Made by a program: the position numbers and the translations under genes | Source: Granulicella sp. S156 | Lineage (GTDB): Bacteria; Acidobacteriota; Terriglobia; Terriglobales; Acidobacteriaceae | DNA: 39,298 bases | Direction: 5' to 3' | Assembly (NCBI RefSeq): GCF_009766105.1 | Contig: NZ_LMUH01000025.1 | Location: forward strand, 213,322-252,619 | The notes under the pieces: model-generated | What the model was told of the DNA's origin: nothing | The model's input: only the letters and a program-made list of their open reading frames with translations | Databases searched by the model: none | Part shown: piece by piece, positions 22,050-30,524 of the stretch | Numbering within the stretch: position 1 is the stretch's first letter | Layout: every line of letters begins with the position of its first letter

Positions 22050-25000
22050 ATGCCTAACGTCCTCCAGTTCCCCACCCAACACTCCGACGCCGAAGCCCGC
22101 ACAAAAGCCCTCGACACCAAAGCCTCATGGATCGTCGAAGCCCCTGCAGGCTCCGGCAAAACCGGCCTGCTCATGCAGCGCTACCTCAAGCTGCTGGCAG
22201 AGGAAGGCGTCGAGCAACCCGAAGAAGTGCTCGCCATCACCTTCACCCGCAAAGCCACAGCAGAGCTGCGCTCACGCATTCTCGAAAAGCTGGAAGACGC
22301 ACACCACAACACAACAGTAGACAGCCCCTTCGAGCAAGAAACCCGCGAGGTCGCGCAAGCAGCACTGGCGCGCGGCGCAACACTGGGCTGGGGGCTGCTC
22401 GAGAACCCGCAGCGATTGCGCATCCGCACCATCGACTCCGTCTGCGCGGAGATAGCAAGCACCCTTCCGCTGCTCTCCGGCAGCGGCGGCACACGCACCC
22501 CCGTAGAGGATGCCGAGCCTCTTTACCGGCTCGCCGCCCGCCGCACGCTGATGCAGCTCGGCGGCGCCGATGCAGCCCTGCACTCTGCACTACGCACCGT
22601 CCTCCTGCATCGCGATGGCAGCCTGAGCGACTGCGAGACGCTGCTCGCCAGAATGCTGGCCGCCCGCGAGCAGTGGGGAGAGCTGATCCCTCTGGACCGC
22701 GCCTCTCTCGACGACGCGGCCCTGGACAACGAGGTGCGCCCCAGGCTAGAGAGCGCTCTGGAAAACATCGTCTGCGCCGGCCTAACCCGCGCCGCTCAAG
22801 CAATGCCGCAGGGACTGCTGAACGAACTCACAGCTCTGGCCTCGAGCATGGCCTACGTCCCGGGATACACCGGCAACGCATCGCCGATCGCCATCTGCGC
22901 GAACCGTACTGCGCCTCCTGAAGCAAAGGCCGATCACCTGGAGCACTGGGTCGCTCTGATTCATCTGTTGTTGACCAAAGAAGATTGGCGCAAGACCAGA
23001 GGCATTAACGACAGAAATCTCGGCTTCACTCTTTCCAAGTTCGAGAAAGAACAACTGGGCCAACTGATCGAAACCATCCAGCACGATCGTCTGCTGACAG
23101 CGTTCCAGGCGGTCCGCGCACTGCCGCCTGCGCGCTATCCCGACGAACAATGGGAGGTCGCAAAAGCACTCTTTCGCCTCCTGCTTCATGCTCTCGCAGA
23201 GCTCAAGGTGCTCTTCGCCGAGCGCGGCGAATGCGACTTTGCCGAACTGGCACTCGCCGCCCGCGAAGCCCTCCGCGCCGACGATGGCCCCGCAGATCTT
23301 GCCGGCTCCTCCGGCGCAACGCTGCGGCACCTGCTCGTCGACGAGATGCAGGACACCTCGTCGAGCCAGTACGAACTCATCGAACTGCTCACCCGCTCCT
23401 GGGATGGTCACAGTCAGACGCTCTTCCTCGTCGGCGATCCCAAGCAGTCGATCTACCTCTTTCGCCAGGCGCGCGTCGAGCGCTTCATGCGCACCATGCA
23501 GGAAGCGCACCTCGGCGACGTCCCCGTCGGTGTTCTGCACCTCACCTCAAACTTCCGTTCGCAGGCCACGCTGGTAGACAACTTCAACAGCGACTTCAGC
23601 CGCATCTTTCCCGGCAAAGAAGCCCACATCTCCAGCGAAGCCGTCGATGTGCCCTTTGTCGCCGCTACTGCCATACGCTCCAGTACCGCGAGTCAAGGCA
23701 TCGTCTGGCATACAACAGTCCTCGAAGACGATTCGCAGCGCGACGAGGAAGCTGGCCACGTGCGGCAGATCGTCGAGCGCTGGCAACAGACACCTCTGCC
23801 CGAGGGCCGCACCACTCCGTGGCGTATCGCCGTTCTGGCCCGCGCACGCCGTCATCTCGCGCCCATCGTCGCGGAGTTCCAGCGCAACGAAGCCGGACTT
23901 TCGCCGATTCCCTTTCGCGCCGTGAAAGTCGAAGCCCTGAATGAGCGCTCAGAAGTCCTCGACGTCCTCGCTCTCACACGCGCTCTGCTGCATCCCGCCG
24001 ACCGTGTCGCATGGCTGGCTGTGCTGCACGCCCCGTGGTGTGGCCTGGGCCTCGCCGACCTGCTCGCGCTCACAGGAGAAGCCGCCTCCGCAACTCCAAC
24101 CGACACCATTCCCACCCTGATCGATGCGCGAGCACAATATCTCAGTGAAGAGGGCCGCGCACTGCTAGCGAGTGTAGGTCCTATCCTGCAAACCGCGCTC
24201 GGCGAATCCGGCCGCGGCGAGATCGCCGTGCGCGTCGAACGTACCTGGCGCACGCTGGGGGGAGACGTCTTTCTTCGCCCCAATCAACTCGCCAACGTGC
24301 AGCGCTTCTTTGCTCTGCTTCGCGAGCAGGAACAGCCCGGCGGCTGGATCGACCTGCGAGCGCTCAAAACCAGGCTGGAAAAGCTCTTCGCCGAACCACT
24401 CAGCGGCGAAGTCGCCGTGGAACTGATGACGATCCACACCGCAAAGGGCCTGGAGTGGGACGTTGTTATCGTTCCCTCCCTGGAGAAGCGCGGTCAGGGC
24501 TCCCGCAGCGACCTGCTCAACTGGCTGGAGCTGGACGGCGATGACACAGCAGGTCCTTCCATCGTGCTGGCCCCCATCTACGGCAAGGGCAGCGACCCCG
24601 ACGATCTCTATAAATGGTTGAACAAAATAAGAAGCGCCCGCGAGGAGGCCGAACGCAAACGGCTCTACTACGTCGCCTGCACCCGCGCCCGGGAAGAACT
24701 GCATCTCTTCGCCACCTGCGAGCGCACCTCCAAGGGCGAGATCAAACCACCCTCCGGAACCCTGCTCTACTCCTGCTGGCCCGCGGCCCAGGAGCACTTC
24801 GAGACATCCAACCTCGATAAGTCCATAATTCAATCGCTTGAATTAGAAATAGTTAAAGAAAAGTCAGCAGCACCCACTTCCCCTCTTCTGCAACGCTTTA
24901 CTGCAGACTCCAACATCCTGCACCGCTTTGAGCAAGCCGCCGAACACCGCCTTCCCTACCTCCCCGCCTCCGCTCTCCGCCAGACCCCTAACTTCGAACG

Positions 25001-25571
25001 CCCCGAAGGCTCGTTCACCGTGCGAGCCTTCGGCAACGTGGTGCATCGCTTTCTGCAGGTACTGGCTGTCAGACTGGCCAATGGCTCTACCGCCGACAAG
25101 TTGCTGACCGAACTCCCCTCCTGGGAGCCACGTCTATTAGCCAGCCTGCGCGGAGAAGGCCTCTCACCGACACTGTGTCAGCGAGAAGCAACACGAGCGC
25201 TCCAAGCCCTGATACAAACTCTTAGTGACGACATAGGACACTGGATTCTCTCCCCACAACCAGGCGCAATCAGCGAGCGTGCCCTTACATTTGCCGCTCC
25301 CGAAGCCTCGATACTGCGTGTCGACCGTACATTCCTGGGGGGCGCAACACCACTGTCGAAAGAAGACAGCTTCAGATGGATCGTCGACTTCAAGACCACC
25401 GACCCGGGTTCCCGCTCAGCGGAGCGTTTCGCCGACGATGAGCGCGCGAAATACAGCCCGCAAATGGAAAGCTACGCGGCTGTCTGCAGGTCTTTGCCAG
25501 AGGGCAACAAACCGATCATGCTCGGACTCTATTACCCGCTCATTCCTCGATTGATCCACTGGCAAGCCTGA
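22050..25571 (+). CDS. AddA-like UvrD-family helicase-nuclease
   Basis: A 1173-residue superfamily 1A helicase with a C-terminal nuclease. Walker A is APAGSGKT with Lys37; motif Ia AITFTRKATAELRSRI; motif II VDEMQDTSSSQYEL with Asp431-Glu432; motif III VGDPKQSIYLFRQA; motif IV LTSNFRS; motif V VELMTIHTAKGLEWDVVIVPS; motif VI KRLYYVACTRAREEL. The nuclease domain has GNVVHRFLQVL, LRVDRTFL, IVDFKTTDPG with Asp1113 and Lys1115, and YSPQMESYA, so it appears active. With the preceding AddB-like protein it should form a two-nuclease AddAB-type complex that resects double-strand ends for RecA. ATG 22050 has GGAAGGA 10 nt upstream. A response regulator gene follows 117 bp later but seems unrelated. 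Confidence 0.93.
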   Translation: MPNVLQFPTQHSDAEARTKALDTKASWIVEAPAGSGKTGLLMQRYLKLLAEEGVEQPEEVLAITFTRKATAELRSRILEKLEDAHHNTTVDSPFEQETREVAQAALARGATLGWGLLENPQRLRIRTIDSVCAEIASTLPLLSGSGGTRTPVEDAEPLYRLAARRTLMQLGGADAALHSALRTVLLHRDGSLSDCETLLARMLAAREQWGELIPLDRASLDDAALDNEVRPRLESALENIVCAGLTRAAQAMPQGLLNELTALASSMAYVPGYTGNASPIAICANRTAPPEAKADHLEHWVALIHLLLTKEDWRKTRGINDRNLGFTLSKFEKEQLGQLIETIQHDRLLTAFQAVRALPPARYPDEQWEVAKALFRLLLHALAELKVLFAERGECDFAELALAAREALRADDGPADLAGSSGATLRHLLVDEMQDTSSSQYELIELLTRSWDGHSQTLFLVGDPKQSIYLFRQARVERFMRTMQEAHLGDVPVGVLHLTSNFRSQATLVDNFNSDFSRIFPGKEAHISSEAVDVPFVAATAIRSSTASQGIVWHTTVLEDDSQRDEEAGHVRQIVERWQQTPLPEGRTTPWRIAVLARARRHLAPIVAEFQRNEAGLSPIPFRAVKVEALNERSEVLDVLALTRALLHPADRVAWLAVLHAPWCGLGLADLLALTGEAASATPTDTIPTLIDARAQYLSEEGRALLASVGPILQTALGESGRGEIAVRVERTWRTLGGDVFLRPNQLANVQRFFALLREQEQPGGWIDLRALKTRLEKLFAEPLSGEVAVELMTIHTAKGLEWDVVIVPSLEKRGQGSRSDLLNWLELDGDDTAGPSIVLAPIYGKGSDPDDLYKWLNKIRSAREEAERKRLYYVACTRAREELHLFATCERTSKGEIKPPSGTLLYSCWPAAQEHFETSNLDKSIIQSLELEIVKEKSAAPTSPLLQRFTADSNILHRFEQAAEHRLPYLPASALRQTPNFERPEGSFTVRAFGNVVHRFLQVLAVRLANGSTADKLLTELPSWEPRLLASLRGEGLSPTLCQREATRALQALIQTLSDDIGHWILSPQPGAISERALTFAAPEASILRVDRTFLGGATPLSKEDSFRWIVDFKTTDPGSRSAERFADDERAKYSPQMESYAAVCRSLPEGNKPIMLGLYYPLIPRLIHWQA

Positions 25572-25688
25572 CTCCGCTGAAACGCTTCATCGAAAGTGTG
25601 CTGACAAAGCAAATCCCCTCAACGATGAAACGACGGAAGCGGTGTTATCCTTTCCGCAGTTGCTTCGCATGCATCTGGAGGGAGAACT

Positions 25689-26051
25689 ATGCCGCAATCT
25701 CGCCGCCTGGTGCTGTGCGTCGATGATGAAGCGGTCGGACTCCAGGTACGCAGGATGATCCTCGAACGCTCCGGATATTCAGTTTTGACGGCGCATGATG
25801 GGCCAACGGGCCTGAAAGTGTTTGCCGAAAATCCGATCGAAGCCGTAGTCCTGGACTATGCGATGCCCGGAATGGATGGAGGCCAGGTCGCCGCTCAAAT
25901 GCGCGAACACAAACCTCAGGTTCCTATACTTTTGCTCTCGGCTTACATGTCGCTTCCAGCCGACCTCTCAGGTCTGGTCGACATCTCCATGACCAAAGGC
26001 GAAGGGGCGCCTGTACTGTTGCAGAAACTGGATAGCCTCTTCTCTAACTAG
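25689..26051 (+). CDS. Single-domain response regulator (receiver only)
   Basis: A 120-residue CheY-like receiver with no output domain. The acidic pair is in LCVDDEAVG, the phosphorylatable Asp is Asp56 (VVLDYAMPGMDGG), Ser/Thr lies in LLLSAY, and Lys103 is in SMTKGEG. It should be phosphorylated by a histidine kinase and act by protein contact or as a phosphate sink. The CHASE3 kinase gene 112 bp downstream is the obvious partner, though the kinase carries no receiver of its own. ATG 25689 has GGAGGGAG just upstream, one of the strongest ribosome binding sites in the window. Confidence 0.9.
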   Translation: MPQSRRLVLCVDDEAVGLQVRRMILERSGYSVLTAHDGPTGLKVFAENPIEAVVLDYAMPGMDGGQVAAQMREHKPQVPILLLSAYMSLPADLSGLVDISMTKGEGAPVLLQKLDSLFSN

Positions 26052-26095
26052 AGCGATTTCACCGTCCCCGTGGCCTTGTGAAAGTTATGCGGCAT

Positions 26096-26117
26096 GGTTT
26101 TCGTTTAGCTGAAAACC
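26096..26117 (+). terminator. Weak hairpin after the receiver gene
   Basis: GGTTTTC pairs with GAAAACC around an 8-nt loop, 45 bp past the receiver stop. No T-run follows. It may lower read-through into the kinase gene. Confidence 0.25.
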
Positions 26118-26196
26118 TGGCAAATCTCTTCTGCGTCCTTACACACCTGCTGCAAAACGGCTCGTGCCGTGCGAAACTCGAGAGACCCCATCTACC

Positions 26197-27969
26197 GTGA
26201 ATCTGAGCCAACTCAATCGGGTGCTGTTGCAGACGCTGCTGATCCCAGTGGTAGCGCTCATGTTTGTCGCCGCCATCCTCTTCCTGCAGATCCAAAGCGC
26301 GGAGCGGACAGTCGTTCAGATGCAAAAGACGGGTAACAACATCGCTACGGCAACACTAGCCTCTGCACTGATAGTCAATGAGGAGTCCGGCCTGCGCGGC
26401 TATCAGATCACCTCCAACGAGATCTTTCTACAACCGTACGACTACTCCCAGGCGCCGCTCGACAGCGCCCTTCAGGACCTCAGGGAGGGATTGTCGCAAC
26501 AAGGCAGCGATCCTCGCGACGTCGACAACTTCATCGTGGCGCACAATATCTGGCGCAACTCTTTTGCCGCGCCTTTGATCGCGGCGACACATGCCGGACA
26601 GAACACCCACGACTCCGGCCTGAATCTGCGTGGCAAAGCCCAGATGGACGCGCTCAGGGAGAGGCTCAACAGCATCATCGAAGGGCAGAAGACACAACGC
26701 ACCCTGGTCGTAGAGACATGGCAACGACAGGTACGGGAAACGCTGGAGATTCTCGTAGCCCTGGCCTTGATCATCGGTCTTGCGATCGGCTTCTTTGCGC
26801 GCAGCCGTCTGCATCGGGTGTCCGACGCCTTCCAATCCACTCTGGAGTCGTTACGCTTCAACGCCCATCGCACATTTGAGTCGGAACAACGCCTGCGCAC
26901 CACACTCACGTCCATAGGTGACGGTGTAGTCGTGTGCGACGTGGACGGCAGAATTGAGTTACTCAACTCCGCCGCGCAACAACTCACGGGCTGGAGCCAG
27001 GCCGATGCCTTCCGTCAGCCCTTGGAAGACGTCTTTCGCATCGTGGACGAGACCACGCGCGAGCCGCTGGAGACACCCTTTGCGGTAGTCAAACGTCTCC
27101 AGCGCGTCGTCGGCCTGTCCAATCACGCGGTGCTTTTGGGTCGAGATGGAAGTGAGCTCTACGTCGACGATAGCGGGGCTCCAATTCACGACCGCTCTGG
27201 AAAGCTGGTCGGCGTTGTCATGGTCTTCCGCGATATCACGGAGCAACGCCGATCACAGGCTGCCTTGCTCGCCACGGAAAAACTCGCAGTCGCCGGTAGG
27301 CTCGCCGCTACCCTGGCGCACGAGATTCACAATCCACTCGATGCTGTCGGTAATCTGCTGTACCTGATGCAGAGCGGCTCAAGCCCGGAGGAGTCGAGTC
27401 AGTTTCTCAAACTCGCCAGCCAGGAGCTCGACCGGGTTACGCAGATCAGCCGCGCCATGCTGGGAATGTATCGCGAGTCTAAAACGCCCGTGGCCATCGA
27501 TGTAAAGGAGATGCTGGAAAGCGTCCTTTTACTGCTCAATCGCCAGATGAGCCAGAGCCAACTGGAAATACGCACAGACTTAGCGCCGGATGCTTCTGTC
27601 ACGGGGTACCCCGTCGAACTGCGACAGGTCTTCGTCAATCTACTGACCAACGCAGCGGATGCCTCAAGCAAAGGCGGCATGATCGAAGTACGCACGAAAC
27701 TGCGCCGTACCGGACCGAAAACTGGAAGCCGTCAAGCGGGTGTTGCCATCACGATCTCCGACAACGGCGCCGGAATTCCCGATGCCGCGATGCCCCAACT
27801 CTTTCAGCCTTTTTTCACCACCAAAGGCGAACACGGCACGGGGCTGGGCTTGTGGGTAAGTCATGGGATCGTCGAGAAACACGGTGGGACCATCGAAATC
27901 GAGAGCAGCACAAACGAACAGAATCACGGGACCCAAATCACCGTGTTCCTGCCTCGAATAGAAGGCTGA
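26197..27969 (+). CDS. CHASE3-PAS sensor histidine kinase
   Basis: A protein of about 590 residues. Helix 1 (VLLQTLLIPVVALMFVAAILFL) and helix 2 (ILVALALIIGLAIGFFA, near residue 190) flank a periplasmic CHASE3 domain, recognisable from ESGLRGYQITSNEIFLQPY. A PAS domain follows (about 235-355; SIGDGVVVCDVDGRIELLNSAA to VMVFRDITE). The HisKA box is LAHEIHNPLDAVG with phospho-acceptor His375. The ATPase domain has LTNAADAS, DNGAGIPD (Asp522), FFTTKGEHGTGLGL and HGGTIEI. The ligand is unknown. GTG 26197 puts a short cytoplasmic stretch before helix 1; GTG 26164 (11 codons longer) is equally open and neither has a clear Shine-Dalgarno. Probable partner: the receiver gene upstream. Confidence 0.9.
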   Translation: MNLSQLNRVLLQTLLIPVVALMFVAAILFLQIQSAERTVVQMQKTGNNIATATLASALIVNEESGLRGYQITSNEIFLQPYDYSQAPLDSALQDLREGLSQQGSDPRDVDNFIVAHNIWRNSFAAPLIAATHAGQNTHDSGLNLRGKAQMDALRERLNSIIEGQKTQRTLVVETWQRQVRETLEILVALALIIGLAIGFFARSRLHRVSDAFQSTLESLRFNAHRTFESEQRLRTTLTSIGDGVVVCDVDGRIELLNSAAQQLTGWSQADAFRQPLEDVFRIVDETTREPLETPFAVVKRLQRVVGLSNHAVLLGRDGSELYVDDSGAPIHDRSGKLVGVVMVFRDITEQRRSQAALLATEKLAVAGRLAATLAHEIHNPLDAVGNLLYLMQSGSSPEESSQFLKLASQELDRVTQISRAMLGMYRESKTPVAIDVKEMLESVLLLLNRQMSQSQLEIRTDLAPDASVTGYPVELRQVFVNLLTNAADASSKGGMIEVRTKLRRTGPKTGSRQAGVAITISDNGAGIPDAAMPQLFQPFFTTKGEHGTGLGLWVSHGIVEKHGGTIEIESSTNEQNHGTQITVFLPRIEG

Positions 27970-27990
27970 AGTGTGCAGTCTGCAGGAATC

Positions 27991-28016
27991 GGAGGCTTGC
28001 TGGAAAGCAAGCCCCC
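27991..28016. terminator. GGAA-loop hairpin between convergent genes
   Basis: GGCTTGCT (27994-28001) pairs with AGCAAGCC (28006-28013) around the tetraloop GGAA, with two further G-C pairs beyond one mismatch. It sits between the histidine kinase stop and the convergent ferritin-like stop. There is no T-run, but the stem is strong. Confidence 0.55.
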
Positions 28017-28029
28017 AGGAGTACAAAAA

Positions 28030-29196
28030 CTACAGCAGCAAACGGACAGCGGCATCCGCTTCGAGAGCCATAATCTCGAGTGTTTGGAAAAACTGCCTGC
28101 TTTGGCCGATGAAAAGCCCACTGGCAGTGAGGCTTTTGACAGCCGCTACAGCGCCAGCAAATCGGTCGGTCAACGGACGAATGATCGCGACATGAGGGAG
28201 GTTGGAGTTGATGAATTCGCAAGGGACGGGAAAGATCAGGCTGGGCTGAACCAGACTCGCCGGCTGCAACGGTGGGTTATTGAAAAAATCCGGGAACGTC
28301 AGGCCGGATGTAGCATCGGTAAATGGAGCTATAGTCTGCTGCACTCCATTGCCCGCAAAATCAACCCATTCCAGGAAGTGGGCGATCTCGTCTCCACCGA
28401 TGCCAAGGGTGATCTGAAGCACCTCGGGATCCGACACCTTTTGACTCATGGCTGCGTAAAGACTCGAGCCTCCCTGCTCGATCGCTCCAAAGTGAAAGGC
28501 AGCTACATTTGCGATCGCCTGAATGTGGTTATTGCCTTTAAAGTTGGGGTTAGAGACGCCGTTAAAATCGGCATCGGTTCTGGGAATCGCGGTAACGCCA
28601 TTGAGCGTGATCGCCTGCGGAAAGGTCGCACCGAGGTCCGGATTCGTTGTGCTGCGGTAGCGCACGAACCAGCTGGTGTCGACGTTGAGATTCATGAGGT
28701 TCGTGAGGCGCAACTTGCCTGACGATCCCGTCGCCTTGCTTCCCGGCAAAGTCTCAAACTGGGTGAGGTCGACCGGCTCGGCTCCCCGCGACTTGAGATA
28801 GGCATTCAGAAAAGCAGCATGGCTCACTTCATCCAGAGTGTTGCTGGTGATGTATTGCGGGCCATCGGTATCGAGGTTCGACAACGCTATCTGATAGTTA
28901 TTCAGCGGTGGATTTGGATTTTGATTTACCTCGATAGGCTGGTCATTGCCGATACCACCCAACTCCGCATACTGCGTCCAAAGATCCGCCTCGATCAGTT
29001 CTGCAGCTGCCAGAAACCGGAGAATGGCAGCATCGCCCGCACCGAGCTTGCCACCTAGCAGGCCTTGTGCCCTGGCCGGCGTTCCCTTTGCTAACAAACC
29101 GGCGCCCACTGTTGCTGCGCCTCCTGCCAGAAGTCCGCGTTTCATAAATGAACGGCGGTCAACTGGACGCTTGGTGTTGTTTACTGGATTTTCCAT
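28030..29196 (-). CDS. Tat-exported ferritin-like domain protein
   Basis: A 388-residue protein with a twin-arginine signal: DRRSFMKRG with Arg14-Arg15, then a hydrophobic stretch ending TPARAQG. The mature part belongs to the ferritin-like (PF13668-type) group. Helix motifs with likely di-metal ligands are AAELIEADLWTQYAEL, LDEVSHAAFLNAYL, FHFGAIEQGGSSLY and GGDEIAHFLEWVDF. Tat export implies folding, and perhaps metal loading, in the cytoplasm before secretion. Similar proteins are common in soil bacteria and linked only loosely to stress or desiccation; substrate and metal are unknown. ATG 29196 places the Arg pair at the usual distance; the frame open to 29259 adds 21 residues. It is monocistronic, downstream of threonine aldolase by 205 bp. 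Confidence 0.85.
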   Translation of the reverse strand: MENPVNNTKRPVDRRSFMKRGLLAGGAATVGAGLLAKGTPARAQGLLGGKLGAGDAAILRFLAAAELIEADLWTQYAELGGIGNDQPIEVNQNPNPPLNNYQIALSNLDTDGPQYITSNTLDEVSHAAFLNAYLKSRGAEPVDLTQFETLPGSKATGSSGKLRLTNLMNLNVDTSWFVRYRSTTNPDLGATFPQAITLNGVTAIPRTDADFNGVSNPNFKGNNHIQAIANVAAFHFGAIEQGGSSLYAAMSQKVSDPEVLQITLGIGGDEIAHFLEWVDFAGNGVQQTIAPFTDATSGLTFPDFFNNPPLQPASLVQPSLIFPVPCEFINSNLPHVAIIRPLTDRFAGAVAAVKSLTASGLFIGQSRQFFQTLEIMALEADAAVRLLL

Positions 29197-29332
29197 CGTC
29201 GCTTTACCTATCCTGATTTGGTGCAAAGATGGGTCTTTCCTCAAGAGGTGACCCGCCAATCACAATAGGCGCGCGCGATAACGATAGTTGTCAGCGAATT
29301 GTCAGATAAATGTCTTCGTGAAGCTAGAAAGT

Positions 29333-29362
29333 AAATTGATTAATTCAGCAATAAATCAACTT
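29333..29362. terminator. AT-rich imperfect hairpin after threonine aldolase
   Basis: AAATTGATTAATT and AATAAATCAACTT pair at 11 of 13 positions around CAGC, 40 bp past the aldolase stop on the minus strand. It is strikingly AT-rich for this genome and could be a terminator or an operator for the ferritin-like gene. Confidence 0.3.
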
Positions 29363-29401
29363 ATTCCTTAGATATTCATGAAGAGGAGTTCGTCTATAGG
29401 T

Positions 29402-30439
29402 TTAGCTCAACAACGCTACAAGTGCAGTTGCACAAACGTCGCAGTCTGCGCGGCTTACATCGTAGTGAGTCACCAACCGCACATGATCTGGACCAATGGC
29501 ACTCGAAAGAATGCCTTTCTCTTTTAACCTCGCAACAAGCACCGGCGCATCACCCTTATTACGTAATGCAAAGATGACGATGTTCGTCTGCACTGCAGCC
29601 AGGTCGATCTCCGCAGCCGAACACTTCGCAACCGTCTCGGCCAGAAAGCGCGCATTCGCATGGTCCTCTGCGAGCCGCGCAGTCATCTCCTCCAGAGCAA
29701 TCAATCCAGCCGCAGCAAGCACGCCCGCCTGCCTCATGCCGCCGCCCAAAGCCTTGCGATAGATGCGTGCACGATCGATCGCCTCGCGACTCCCCACCAG
29801 GATCGAACCCACCGGAGCACCTAGCCCCTTGGAGAGGCAGAACATCACCGTATCGAACCCGCTTGTCAGCTCGGCAACACTCACTCCAAGCGCTGTAGCT
29901 GCATTGAAGACACGAGCACCGTCAAGATGCACCGGCAGCCCTGCCTCGCGAGCGCCCTGCCACACCTCGCGCAGCACAGGCAGTGGCGTCACCGTTCCGC
30001 CGGCCATGTTGTGCGTATTCTCGAGCGAGATCAAACCCGTCGCGGCGCGGTAATAGATCTTCGGCGCAATAGCCTTCTTGATCGCCTCCCAGGTCAATAC
30101 ACCACGGTCCCCCGCAACCGCTCGCGGCAAACAGCCGGAGAACGCTGAGACCATCGCCATCTCCCAGTCGAGCACATGCGAACGGGCCTCGCAGATCACC
30201 TCCTGCCCATGCTGCGTATGCAGGCGAATCGCAATCTGATTGCCCATCGTCCCCGTCGGCACAAAGATTGCGGCCTCACGCCCAAAGATCTCCGCCGCGC
30301 GCTGCTCCAGCCGGTTCACCGTCGGATCTTCGCCATAGACATCGTCGCCAACCTCGGCTGAGGCCATCGCCGCATACATTGCAGGCGTTGGCCGCGTTAC
30401 CGTATCACTGCGAAGATCAATCAATCTCTTTCCTTGCAT
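29402..30439 (-). CDS. ltaE: Low-specificity L-threonine aldolase
   Basis: A 345-residue PLP enzyme of fold type I that cleaves L-threonine and L-allo-threonine to glycine and acetaldehyde. It begins with the family phrase LIDLRSDTVTRPTPAMYAAM, followed by EVGDDVYGEDPTVNRLE, FVPTGTMGNQIA, SLENTHNMAGGTV and VHLDGARVFNAA. The PLP-binding Lys is Lys204 in CLSKGLGAPVGS, with the substrate-contacting RKALGGGMRQ after it. All expected residues are present and length is normal. ATG 30439 has GGAGGAG 8 nt upstream. It is on the same strand as HemW, 85 bp downstream of it, so weak co-transcription is possible but no functional link is apparent. Confidence 0.94.
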   Translation of the reverse strand: MQGKRLIDLRSDTVTRPTPAMYAAMASAEVGDDVYGEDPTVNRLEQRAAEIFGREAAIFVPTGTMGNQIAIRLHTQHGQEVICEARSHVLDWEMAMVSAFSGCLPRAVAGDRGVLTWEAIKKAIAPKIYYRAATGLISLENTHNMAGGTVTPLPVLREVWQGAREAGLPVHLDGARVFNAATALGVSVAELTSGFDTVMFCLSKGLGAPVGSILVGSREAIDRARIYRKALGGGMRQAGVLAAAGLIALEEMTARLAEDHANARFLAETVAKCSAAEIDLAAVQTNIVIFALRNKGDAPVLVARLKEKGILSSAIGPDHVRLVTHYDVSRADCDVCATALVALLS

Positions 30440-30524
30440 TGCTACAACTCCTCCATCTACTCAAAACTGAACCAAACTCGCAGCTGAACACCTCTAGGCT
30501 CGTAGCTCAAAGACTCCCCTGCAC

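Noticed and set aside
21645..22082. Minus-strand open frame of 145 codons across the AddB/AddA spacer
   Set aside because: It translates repeat A in reverse (Lys/Ser/Arg-rich, RFARCARNDNQKSK-type text) and overlaps the strongly supported 3' end of the AddB-like gene. A matching frame occurs antisense to repeat A at 8103-8534.
23150..23944. 264-codon plus-strand frame inside the AddA-like gene
   Set aside because: Arg/Pro/Ala-rich shadow frame typical of GC-rich coding DNA; the overlapping helicase has all its motifs intact.
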